A DNA stretch of 44,284 nucleotides from Planctomycetota bacterium (GTDB lineage Bacteria; Planctomycetota; Phycisphaerae; WQYP01): positions 1 through 44,284 of the forward strand of contig JAJXZA010000134.1 in the NCBI GenBank assembly GCA_021780285.1. Reading direction: 5' to 3'. Under the pieces are notes generated by a model. The model saw only the letters and a list, made by a program, of their open reading frames with translations. It was not told the DNA's origin and searched no databases. This document shows positions 8,858 through 16,347 of this stretch, in pieces. The position numbers and the translations under genes were made by a program. The number at the start of each line of letters is the position of its first letter. Position 1 is the stretch's first letter.

Positions 8858-9604
8858 ATGAACCTGATAGAAATTGAGAATGTCGTGAAGACCTACCACC
8901 TCGGCGGCAGCGACGTGCCGGTGCTCAAGGGGGTGAGCATGGCGGTACAACAGGGAGAGATGGTTGCGCTGATGGGCGCAAGCGGTTCGGGCAAAACCAC
9001 GCTGATGAATATTCTCGGTTGCCTCGACAGGCCGACCTCCGGTCGCTACATGCTTGATGGTCAGGAAGTGTCGCGCATGAATCCGAATCAGCGGGCGGAG
9101 GTGCGCAACGCCAAAATCGGGTTTGTGTTTCAAAACTTTAATCTCCTGCCGCGGACTTCGGCGATCGAAAATGTATTGCTGCCTAGCACCTATGCGGATG
9201 GCTCGATTCCATCGGCGAAGTTGCGCCGGCACGGGCGGCAACTGCTCGAACGCGTCGGCCTTGCGGATCGGGCCGATCACGAGCCTTCGCAGCTTTCAGG
9301 CGGGCAGCAGCAGCGGGTGGCCATTGCGCGGGCGCTGGTCAACAGCCCGCGGCTTCTGCTGGCTGACGAGCCGACGGGCAACCTCGACTCCCGCACCAGT
9401 GAAGATGTTCTGGCCATGTTTCAGAATCTGAATCAGCAGGAGGGGCTTGCCATTCTGCTGGTAACGCATGACGCCAATGTTGCTTCGCATGCGCAGCGCG
9501 TCATTCACATACATGATGGCATGATCGCGGCGGGCGCATTTGAATCGGCATCGCCGGCAGCCTCTGCGCCTGCAGATGCCGCCAGCCGAAAGGAAGGCCG
9601 TTGA
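8858..9604 (+). CDS. MacB/LolD-type ABC transporter ATP-binding protein
   Basis: ATPase subunit of about 248 residues of the LolD/MacB class. It shows Walker A (GASGSGKTT), a Q-loop (FVFQNFNLLPRTSAIENV), signature motif (LSGGQQQRVAIARAL), Walker B (LLLADEPTGNLDS) and the H-loop histidine (LLVTHD). ATP hydrolysis drives mechanotransmission rather than substrate passage through the membrane. The ATG at 8858 has GGAG at 8844-8847; a TTG at 8849 and a GTG at 8855 are in frame but less well placed. In E. coli the ATPase and permease are fused in MacB; here they are separate, as in many other bacteria. Confidence 0.94.
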   Translation: MNLIEIENVVKTYHLGGSDVPVLKGVSMAVQQGEMVALMGASGSGKTTLMNILGCLDRPTSGRYMLDGQEVSRMNPNQRAEVRNAKIGFVFQNFNLLPRTSAIENVLLPSTYADGSIPSAKLRRHGRQLLERVGLADRADHEPSQLSGGQQQRVAIARALVNSPRLLLADEPTGNLDSRTSEDVLAMFQNLNQQEGLAILLVTHDANVASHAQRVIHIHDGMIAAGAFESASPAASAPADAASRKEGR

Positions 9605-9607
9605 TCT

Positions 9608-10975
9608 ATGCATAAGTTAGCGTCTACCAGCATTACGGCCTTAAGGGCGCTGCAGCGCAATTTGATGCGCTCGGCGCTGACCACTTTGGGCATCGTCATC
9701 GGTATTGCGGCCGTTATTGCGATGGTGCAAATCGGCGAAGGATCGTCGGCGGCCATTAAGGCCACCTTTGAAAGCATGGGCGCCAACACGCTTATTGTAT
9801 TTCCGGGTCAGGCGGTGAGCGCGGGGGTTAGTTTCGGCGGCGGCAGCGCTGTTACGCTTACCTCGCAGGACGCCGCGGCTGTGGCCCGCGATTGCCCATC
9901 GGTTTTAGCGGCGGCTCCGCAGGTGAATGGGCGCATGCAGCTTGTGCGCGGCGGCCACAACTGGGTGCCGCAGTTTATTGCCGGCACCTCGCCCGCGTAT
10001 TTCACCATACGGGACTGGACTATCGCCGAGGGCAGGGCGCTTACGAATGGCGATATTTTGGGCGCCAACCAGGTGTGTGTGCTGGGCCAAACCGTGGTGA
10101 AGGAACTGTTCCCCAGCGGCCAGGCGGTGGGGAAAACCATTCTTGTACAGAATGTGCCGCTGCGCGTGGTGGGCACGCTGGTGCCCAAAGGCGCCAATAT
10201 GATGGGCATGGATCAGGATGACATTTTGGTGCTGCCATGGACAACGCTGAAGTTCCGCATTTCGGGCACTGCGCTGCAGAATCAAAATCAGAGTCAGACG
10301 TCGTCCAGCACGGCGGCGGTTTCAACCGATCAGCTATTTCCTGAAACGTCGCAGAGCCTGTATCCAACGCCGTCAACATCCGAACAGACCGACACCCCGC
10401 AGCCGGTGAGCTTTCCTAATGTGAACTCCATTTTGGTGGCGGTGCCCAGCACCCAGCAGATTCCGCAGGCTATTGAGGAAATCACGGCGCTGCTGCGGCA
10501 GCGGCACCATCTGCAACCCGGCCAGCCGAGTGATTTTAACATACGCAACCTTGCGGAAATTTCGCAGGCGTTAAGCTCCACCTCCAGCCTGATGACTAAT
10601 TTGCTAACGGGGGTAGCGCTCATTTCGCTGATGGTGGGTGGCGTGGGCATCATGAACATTATGCTTGTTTCGGTAACCGAGCGGACCCGCGAAATCGGTT
10701 TGCGTATGGCGGTGGGCGCCAAGCCGCGCGATATTCTCGGGCAGTTTATTTTGGAGGCCATCGTGCTATGCCTTTTTGGCGGGGCGATGGGCATCGTAAT
10801 AGGCCAGGGTCTTTCCAAACTCGTACAGGCCATTTTTCATTGGCCGATTGCGGTCTCTATTCCGGCGGTCGTGGCATCGGTTGCGGTGTCGGCGGCGGTG
10901 GGGTTGATTTTTGGGTATTATCCGGCGTGGAAGGCTTCGCGTCTGGATCCTATTGAGGCGTTGCGTTATGAATAA
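9608..10975 (+). CDS. MacB-like ABC transporter permease (FtsX family)
   Basis: Membrane subunit of 455 residues. A first transmembrane helix (about 18-42, SALTTLGIVIGIAAVIAMVQIGEG) is followed by a large periplasmic MacB core domain (about 45-325), then three helices forming the FtsX domain (about 331-355, 380-402 and 415-440). The coupling segment ERTREIGLRMAVGAKPRDI and the C-terminal YPAWKASRLDPIEALRYE are diagnostic of MacB/LolC. The periplasmic domain has a Gln/Ser/Thr-rich stretch near residues 220-260 that looks like a loop insertion. The start lies 3 bases after the ATPase stop; the 3' end overlaps the next gene by 8 bases. Confidence 0.94.
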   Translation: MHKLASTSITALRALQRNLMRSALTTLGIVIGIAAVIAMVQIGEGSSAAIKATFESMGANTLIVFPGQAVSAGVSFGGGSAVTLTSQDAAAVARDCPSVLAAAPQVNGRMQLVRGGHNWVPQFIAGTSPAYFTIRDWTIAEGRALTNGDILGANQVCVLGQTVVKELFPSGQAVGKTILVQNVPLRVVGTLVPKGANMMGMDQDDILVLPWTTLKFRISGTALQNQNQSQTSSSTAAVSTDQLFPETSQSLYPTPSTSEQTDTPQPVSFPNVNSILVAVPSTQQIPQAIEEITALLRQRHHLQPGQPSDFNIRNLAEISQALSSTSSLMTNLLTGVALISLMVGGVGIMNIMLVSVTERTREIGLRMAVGAKPRDILGQFILEAIVLCLFGGAMGIVIGQGLSKLVQAIFHWPIAVSIPAVVASVAVSAAVGLIFGYYPAWKASRLDPIEALRYE

Positions 10976-12539
10976 GCTTGAACTAGTGCTGGGTCGCACC
11001 CCAAAATTAGGATTGACAGAGGGCCAAGGGGTTGGAGGCGCGAAGCGAGGCGGTCGCGGGGCGGGGCGTGCCCTGTTGGCGCTTGCGGTTGTCGGGGTGC
11101 TGGGCGCAGCGGGCTGCGCGGTGGGGCCGAACTATAAAGCGCCTGATACGACCATGCCTGCGTCATGGCCTGCCACGGCGCCGGCCGCCGAGGGCCCCGC
11201 GCCTGCTACGCAAGTTGGTGCAAAGACCCTGGCCGCAACCTATGTCACGAGCGGTGCAGCTCATCTTGCCGGCTGGTGGAGCAGCTTTCACGATCCTATT
11301 TTAGATTCGCTTATTGTGCGTTCGCTGAAGCAGAATCTGAGCCTGCAGTCGGCTTTGGCGGCCGTGCGGCAGGCGCGCTATCAGCTTAACAGCACCGCGG
11401 CCAACCTGGGGCCGTTTGTAACGGGCAATGCGTCTTACAACCACAGCCGCAGCAGCAACAACCTGAGTAAAGAAGGCGGCACCAAGTCGGAAGGCGATTT
11501 ATTTCAAAGCGGTTTCGACGCCACCTGGCAGCTCGATATTTTCGGCGGCATTCGGCGGAGCGTTGAGCAGTACAAGGCCCTGTTGCAGGCCGCGGAAGAT
11601 AATCGCCGGGCGGTGATGGTAACGCTGGTATCGGAGGTGGCGAGCGATTACATCACGCTGCGCGGTGTACAGTCGCAAATTGCCGTTGCCGACAGAAATA
11701 TTGTTCTGCAGCGCCAAACCGTAAAGCTGACACAGCAGCAGATGCAGGCGGGTTTTAACACCGGCCTGGATTTGGCCAACGCCCAGGCGCAGCTCGCCAC
11801 GACCGAAAGCCAGTTGCCGCCGCTTAAAACGCAGGAGCAACAGCTTATTTATGCGCTGGGCATTCTTTTGGGCCAGGCGCCGGACTCGGTGGCGTCGGAA
11901 CTCATCGTGCCGCATCCCATTCCACCTACACCGCCTAGCGTACCGATTGGTCTGCCGGGCGATTTGCTGCTGAACCGGCCTGATGTGCGTGCTGCCGAGC
12001 GGCAACTGGCTGCCGCCACGGCCGGCATTGGCGTTGCCGAAGCCGACTTGTACCCGAAGTTTGTGATTAACGGCAACATTGGGTTTTCTGCAGTGGATGC
12101 CGCCAAGTGGTTTGATGCCAATAGTCTCACATGGGGCATCGGCCCGAGCGTAAGTTGGAATATTTTGAGTTCCGGGCAGGTGCAATCAAACATCAATGCG
12201 CAAAAAGCCGTGCGCGATCAGGATTTTTATACCTATAAGGAAACGGTGCTTCAGGCACTTGACGATGTGGACTCGGCCCTTGCGGCTTACAACCAGGAAC
12301 ATGCTCATCGCCGGGCACTCATGGCCGCCGTAGCCGACAACGAACGTGCTGTCGCGCTATCCACCAAATTGTATCGTAACGGCCTTACCAGCTTTTTGAA
12401 CGTGCTGCAGGCTCAGGGCGCACTGTACGCGACTCAAAACTCTTTGGTGCAGAGCAACCTCGCGTTATCCACCGACCTTGTGGCGCTTTACAAAGCGATC
12501 GGCGGAGGTTGGCAGGTGGGCAAGACGATGGCAAAGTGA
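10968..12539 (+). CDS. NodT/TolC-family outer-membrane efflux lipoprotein
   Basis: Outer-membrane channel of the tripartite pump, 523 residues. A long basic N-region precedes a hydrophobic stretch and the lipobox LGAAGC, with predicted lipidated Cys50 followed by AVGPNYKAP, the usual NodT-family start of the mature protein. Two homologous halves of the outer-membrane-factor fold follow, with long Gln/Ala-rich helices (for example LNSTAANLGPFVTGNASYNHS and LRGVQSQIAVADRNIVLQRQT). The ATG at 10968 lies inside the last codons of the permease gene (8-base overlap), so it belongs to the marR-macA-macB operon. The signal peptide's n-region is unusually long, so a later non-ATG start is possible. 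Confidence 0.92.
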   Translation: MNKLELVLGRTPKLGLTEGQGVGGAKRGGRGAGRALLALAVVGVLGAAGCAVGPNYKAPDTTMPASWPATAPAAEGPAPATQVGAKTLAATYVTSGAAHLAGWWSSFHDPILDSLIVRSLKQNLSLQSALAAVRQARYQLNSTAANLGPFVTGNASYNHSRSSNNLSKEGGTKSEGDLFQSGFDATWQLDIFGGIRRSVEQYKALLQAAEDNRRAVMVTLVSEVASDYITLRGVQSQIAVADRNIVLQRQTVKLTQQQMQAGFNTGLDLANAQAQLATTESQLPPLKTQEQQLIYALGILLGQAPDSVASELIVPHPIPPTPPSVPIGLPGDLLLNRPDVRAAERQLAAATAGIGVAEADLYPKFVINGNIGFSAVDAAKWFDANSLTWGIGPSVSWNILSSGQVQSNINAQKAVRDQDFYTYKETVLQALDDVDSALAAYNQEHAHRRALMAAVADNERAVALSTKLYRNGLTSFLNVLQAQGALYATQNSLVQSNLALSTDLVALYKAIGGGWQVGKTMAK

Positions 12540-12599
12540 GCGCAAGGCGTCCCATTTGGCATCGGCGTTCTCGCCCCATGACAGCCATTGCGGCGCGGC

Positions 12600-12830
12600 T
12601 TATCTGTTGAGCGGGCGTTTGCGGCGGTGGCTGCTGCCGGGCTTCCCCGGTGCTATATTTACCACCTTGGGATGCACCAGCAACGTGGCATTTGCGCTGG
12701 ATTGGCTCGCAGTGCCGACTTGTCGGTCGGTCGTCTCCTTTCGTATAAATGCAGATTCATCTTCAATAATAATCTTAATGGCCATTGGCGTCGTAGGTGA
12801 CGAACCGTTAAATGTTACATAAGCCTGCAT
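12600..12830 (-). CDS. Possible small hypothetical protein
   Basis: Frame of 76 codons starting at ATG 12830 (MQAYVTFNGSSPTTP...) with GAGGA a few bases upstream on the minus strand. The first 40 residues look protein-like (AIKIIIEDESAFIRKE) while the C-terminal part is Ser/Arg-rich and could be chance. It matches no family I know. It is convergent with the nodT-like gene. Real coding status is doubtful. Confidence 0.25.
   Translation of the reverse strand: MQAYVTFNGSSPTTPMAIKIIIEDESAFIRKETTDRQVGTASQSSANATLLVHPKVVNIAPGKPGSSHRRKRPLNR
12636..12659 (+). terminator. Weak terminator-like hairpin after the efflux operon
   Basis: CCGGG (12637-12641) and CCCGG (12646-12650) pair across a 4-base loop, extendable by G-U pairs, and are followed by TGCTATATTT. 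It lies about 100 bases after the nodT-like stop. The stem is short and the U tract imperfect. Confidence 0.3.
12715..12726. promoter_or_regulatory. CCGAC-N2-GTCGG inverted repeat
   Basis: Perfect 5-bp arms around TT, with an extra overlapping GTCGGTCGGTCG run on the right. The pattern resembles operators of TetR-type regulators, but no TetR gene is visible here. It falls within the possible small ORF 12600-12830. Confidence 0.25.
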
Positions 12831-13019
12831 GACATTCCTCACTTATAAAAATAGTGTTGCGCTTGCCGCTCGATGATAGAGCTGCTTTCCTGGCCGCAAG
12901 ACGGTGCATCGAGGAACGTCCATGTTCAACCGCGTTGGTGCCCTGCAGGACGACAGTGCGGCTACGGCCCGCTGGGTTGAAATAGTTGCCGATATTTAAC
13001 GATAACCTCGGAGAAAGCT

Positions 13020-13058
13020 ATGTTTAAAATACATGATCTCATAGGTAAAACTCCTTGA
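13020..13058 (+). CDS. 12-codon ORF with strong ribosome-binding site
   Basis: GGAGAAAGCT precedes ATG 13020, which opens MFKIHDLIGKTP and then stops. The residues resemble the N terminus of cysteine synthase family enzymes, where an LIGxTPL motif is conserved near the start, but the reading frame ends right after the motif and the following DNA does not continue it convincingly. It may be a truncated gene start, a leader peptide or chance. Confidence 0.22.
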   Translation: MFKIHDLIGKTP

Positions 13059-13581
13059 TATTTACTTACAGGCGACCTTTTTACAGGTGTTTAGTGGGCA
13101 TGAACGTCGTGATTTACGACTCATGTGCAACCAGCAGTACGTCAATAGCCATCCATGACAATTCTTACTCGCGAAGCAGATATCTTCACGAAACGATAAG
13201 AATAGTTTGACGCATTGGATAACAAATTTAAATACGGGGTTGTATACTTTTTGGCTCCAATTATTTCCGCAATACAGCATAAGAAATACACCTATATAGC
13301 CATCAGATGTTTTGGACTTTGGCTGTTCTATTGTGGCCACAAAGCGCAAGGGAGTTGTTTGGTGAAGAAGTCAGAATTTGGTACGAGTTGGTGAAGGGAT
13401 ATTGCGAAAGTTCATTGCACGGGTGTGCCAAGAACGGGTCGTAAAACTTGGATGTTCTTGTGCCAGCGTTGCTGGCGGATGAGCTGCGCCCAAAGGCCGC
13501 GTGGTGCTTGGCAAACAGGTAATTGGTTTGGCGAGGTTGCCTCGTTGCGGCGAAGTATAGTCGTAGGGGGATAGTCCATTT

Positions 13582-13881
13582 TCAATGGTGGCAAAAGCGT
13601 TGAGGATCGCGGGCATAATCAGCGAGGCACTCTGCTGAGCAGAAATACAGTACCAAGTCACGCTCGATGGCTTGGGCCATTGCTGTAGTGGGGGTGAGCG
13701 TCGTTCCGCACACGGGATCTACCATTTTGCGATGATTGCGAGCCTTTGTAGCGACTTTGACAACCGCAGGGAGGGCGGCAGGGCTTAGACTTGTTGTGGC
13801 ATGTTCAAGGATACGCTGCCTGCGAGCCTGCTTGCGCGTGGCTATCTCTGCAATTATTTTGACATAAGGTTGTTTATTCAT
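13582..13881 (-). CDS. YHS-domain protein
   Basis: Small protein of 99 residues from ATG 13881 (MNKQPYVKII), or 106 from ATG 13902, or 111 from GTG 13917. The C-terminal 45 residues form a YHS domain: MVDPVCGTTLTPTTAMAQ, then LVLYFCSAECLADYARDPQRF. The Cys of DPVCG and the FCSxxC cysteines are the usual metal-ligand candidates. YHS domains accompany copper or other heavy-metal ATPases and some monooxygenases and probably bind metal. The N-terminal half is basic and of no known family. No metal ATPase is adjacent, so this may be a stand-alone metal-binding protein or a remnant. Confidence 0.7.
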   Translation of the reverse strand: MNKQPYVKIIAEIATRKQARRQRILEHATTSLSPAALPAVVKVATKARNHRKMVDPVCGTTLTPTTAMAQAIERDLVLYFCSAECLADYARDPQRFCHH

Positions 13882-13902
13882 CGCCAGACCCAATCCATAC
13901 AT

Positions 13903-14334
13903 AACACCATTATCCACGCCACAGGCAACTCGCCTCCGTACAGGTATTCATCATGGCAGATACCGAATGGAAAAAAATCGGGAAATGACGGTAAAATCCA
14001 TGGGATGGGAGCGGTTTAATGGATAAGGTCATACCCTACCTTTTGTAGGGATAAATCCGATAGTCAAGCCGGCGCGTGGCAACAAAACCCGGCGACAGTT
14101 AAGTGGTGCCCTTTTTAGCTAAACTTAGCACTCGTCAAGCTGATTAAATCAACTTAGGCCAGATATGCCTTGGCCCGTTCACTGAGACTGCCGCCGTTCT
14201 GAACGTTCAAATAATTTGATGATGGCTATAATGAGCCGCTGCGGCTGTTTGGATCAGCATTTGCCAACAGTTGGCCGCTGCATTAGTTTGGGCAGTGGTT
14301 GAGGTGGGTTGATGGATTTGGGTTTTTCGCCATC
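13903..14334. other. Intergenic region between YHS gene and ABC exporter pair
   Basis: No gene recognised. It holds a small CCCTAC/GTAGGG hairpin (14034-14050), a GGCCA/TGGCC stem near 14156-14176 and a candidate promoter at 14205-14232, listed separately. Confidence 0.45.
14205..14232 (+). promoter_or_regulatory. Candidate promoter of the ABC exporter operon
   Basis: A perfect TATAAT at 14227-14232 with GTTCAA at 14205-14210 as a weak -35 (16-base spacer). The palindrome GAACGTTC (14201-14208) overlaps the -35 and could be an operator. The box lies about 100 bases upstream of the exporter start. Confidence 0.45.
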
Positions 14335-16347
14335 ATGGGTTTAATGTTTCGTTTATTTGGCCGTGGCAGGCGGGCAAAGGGCGAGGTGCCTGCGGGTCAA
14401 TCGTCAGAGGTGGCGCCGCCGCGCGGGGCCAGACAGCCTGGCATGAACTCTCAGAGCCAAGACAGCTTGCCGGAGGGTGGCGGCCTGACAAATGCCGAAC
14501 TCCTCAAACGCATGTTTCAATTTGTGCGCCCCGTAAAAGCGACGGCCATTGTGGCCTGCGCGCTGGTAGCCGTGGCGGTACTGCTGGATACCTCGGCGGC
14601 CAATTTAACGCGCATTATTATTGATCAGGTAAAAGATCATCTACACACAGCTAATGTCGCCGACGCCGTCGGCCGGTCTGCGGGGCAATTGTTTGCCGGG
14701 CCGCTGCGGCACGTGGTGCTGCTGATAGCGGTACTGACGGCACTGGTAGTGGGTTCGAGCTTTAACGGGCTTCTGCGAAATATTGTCAACACGCGTCTGA
14801 GTATGGATATGGTGTATCACATGCGGGCCGCCGTGTACGACCAGCTTCAACGGGTGGGCTTTGGCTTTCATGACGTGCACCCGAGCGGGCAATTGATCAA
14901 CCGCGCTTTATCTGATCTGCACAATATCCGCTTTTTTGTAAACCTATCGCTGGTGCAAATTACTGAAATTGTTCTGTATGTTATCGGTTATGATATTCTC
15001 CTATGGAGCATCAACCCGTGGATTGGCCTTGTGGCGCTCTTGCCCACGCCTTTTTGGTTTATGTACCTGCGGCATTTCAGTCGGCGGGTGCAACCCATTC
15101 AAAAGCGGTTGATGGCGTCCGGCGATGAACTCGTAACGGTGCTAAGCGAAAATGTCGCCGGCGTGCATGTGGTTAAGGCATTCGCCACTGAAACAACCGA
15201 AGTAAAAAAATACAATCAGACCGCGGACGTATTTTACGGTCATGTTATGCAGAATGTGGGCATGTACAGCAACTTTGTGCCTATTTTTCGGGGCATTGCC
15301 ATTGCCTCCAGCCTTACATTGTTCTGGCTGGGAAGTATTTTGGTGGTGCGCAAAAGCCTGCAGGTCGGCGACCTGATTGTGTTTGGCGTGGCGATGGGCA
15401 ATATTCTCAGCCGGCTGCAGCAACTCAATCAGATCAGCACGCAGTATCAGCAGGCTATTGTGTCGGCCCGGCGATTTTTTGAAATCCTCTGTGCGCCGCC
15501 CACCATTGAGCAATTGCCCGACGCTCCACCGCTGCCCGCCGGCGAAGGATCTATTGAGTTCAGAAACGTCACCTTTGGCTATTCGAGCCGGCATCCGGTG
15601 CTGCACGATGTTACGTTTTCTGCGCCGGGCGGCTCGGTGATTGCCCTGGTCGGGCCTACCGGGGCAGGTAAATCCACACTGGTGCAATTGCTGGCCCGCT
15701 TTTACGACCCGCAAAGCGGCGCTATTTGCATTGATGGCTGCGACATCAAAACCGCGCGGCTGGCAAGCGTTCGCGACAGCGTCGGTTTTGTATTTCAGGA
15801 AACGTTTTTATTTTCTGATACGGTCGCAGCCAATATCCGCTACGGACACGCGAGCGCCACCGATGGGGAAATAGAAGCCGCGGCACGCATTGCCCAGGCA
15901 CACGAATTTATTATGGAACTTCCGTACGGGTATGAGACCATTTTAGGCGAGCGCGGCGCCACGTTGTCCGGCGGGCAGCGGCAGAGGCTGGCCATAGCCC
16001 GCGCAATTGTGGCCAACCCGCGTATTCTGGTTCTTGACGATGCCTTGGCCGCGGTAGACCCCGAAACTGAAAAGCACATCCGCCGGGCGCTCGCACTGGT
16101 TATGGCACATCGTACCGTCATGGTGATTGCGCACCGGCTCAGCACGGTAAAGGCCGCCAATATGGTTCTGGTGCTTGAAGACGGCCGCATTACCCAAATG
16201 GGCACCCATGCGCAGCTTATAAAACAGGCGGGGCATTACCGTGACATCGCCCGGCTGCAGCTTGCCGGCGATGAAAACTCGCTTCTGGCTGAAACGCGGC
16301 CGCGTCTGGGTGCGGCCACCGGTGTTGTGCCGGAGATTTTGCCATGA
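14335..16347 (+). CDS. ABC exporter half-transporter A (degenerate Walker B)
   Basis: Inner-membrane ABC exporter (type IV fold) of 670 residues: a basic N-terminal tail, six predicted helices (about 60-340) and a C-terminal nucleotide-binding domain. Walker A is GPTGAGKST with K446, the signature is intact LSGGQ (544-548) and the H-loop is AHRLST. Walker B is VLDDALAAVD, with Asp569 where catalytic Glu normally stands. Its partner is the next gene, whose ATG overlaps this stop (ATGA). The asymmetry fits a heterodimer such as TM287/288 or BmrCD. The frame opens at TTG 14299; ATG 14335 or 14344 seem better starts but lack a good ribosome-binding site. Substrate (drug, lipid or peptide) is unknown. 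Confidence 0.93.
   Translation: MGLMFRLFGRGRRAKGEVPAGQSSEVAPPRGARQPGMNSQSQDSLPEGGGLTNAELLKRMFQFVRPVKATAIVACALVAVAVLLDTSAANLTRIIIDQVKDHLHTANVADAVGRSAGQLFAGPLRHVVLLIAVLTALVVGSSFNGLLRNIVNTRLSMDMVYHMRAAVYDQLQRVGFGFHDVHPSGQLINRALSDLHNIRFFVNLSLVQITEIVLYVIGYDILLWSINPWIGLVALLPTPFWFMYLRHFSRRVQPIQKRLMASGDELVTVLSENVAGVHVVKAFATETTEVKKYNQTADVFYGHVMQNVGMYSNFVPIFRGIAIASSLTLFWLGSILVVRKSLQVGDLIVFGVAMGNILSRLQQLNQISTQYQQAIVSARRFFEILCAPPTIEQLPDAPPLPAGEGSIEFRNVTFGYSSRHPVLHDVTFSAPGGSVIALVGPTGAGKSTLVQLLARFYDPQSGAICIDGCDIKTARLASVRDSVGFVFQETFLFSDTVAANIRYGHASATDGEIEAAARIAQAHEFIMELPYGYETILGERGATLSGGQRQRLAIARAIVANPRILVLDDALAAVDPETEKHIRRALALVMAHRTVMVIAHRLSTVKAANMVLVLEDGRITQMGTHAQLIKQAGHYRDIARLQLAGDENSLLAETRPRLGAATGVVPEILP

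Larger units (their letters stand above)
12540..13581. other. Gene-poor, AT-richer patch downstream of the efflux operon
   Basis: About 1 kb without a convincing gene. Base composition from about 12740 to 13380 is visibly richer in A+T than the flanks. It contains a weak hairpin at 12636-12651, a CCGAC-TT-GTCGG inverted repeat at 12715-12726, a possible 76-codon minus-strand ORF (12600-12830), a 12-codon ORF with a strong ribosome-binding site (13020-13058) and overlapping minus-strand frames at 13062-13661 that resemble nothing I recognise. It may be a decayed insertion or horizontally acquired region. Confidence 0.45.

Noticed and set aside
13062..13661. Two overlapping minus-strand frames of about 95 codons as genes
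   Set aside because: No ribosome-binding sites, no known domains, unusual composition and overlap with the YHS gene. They are better seen as decayed or chance frames.
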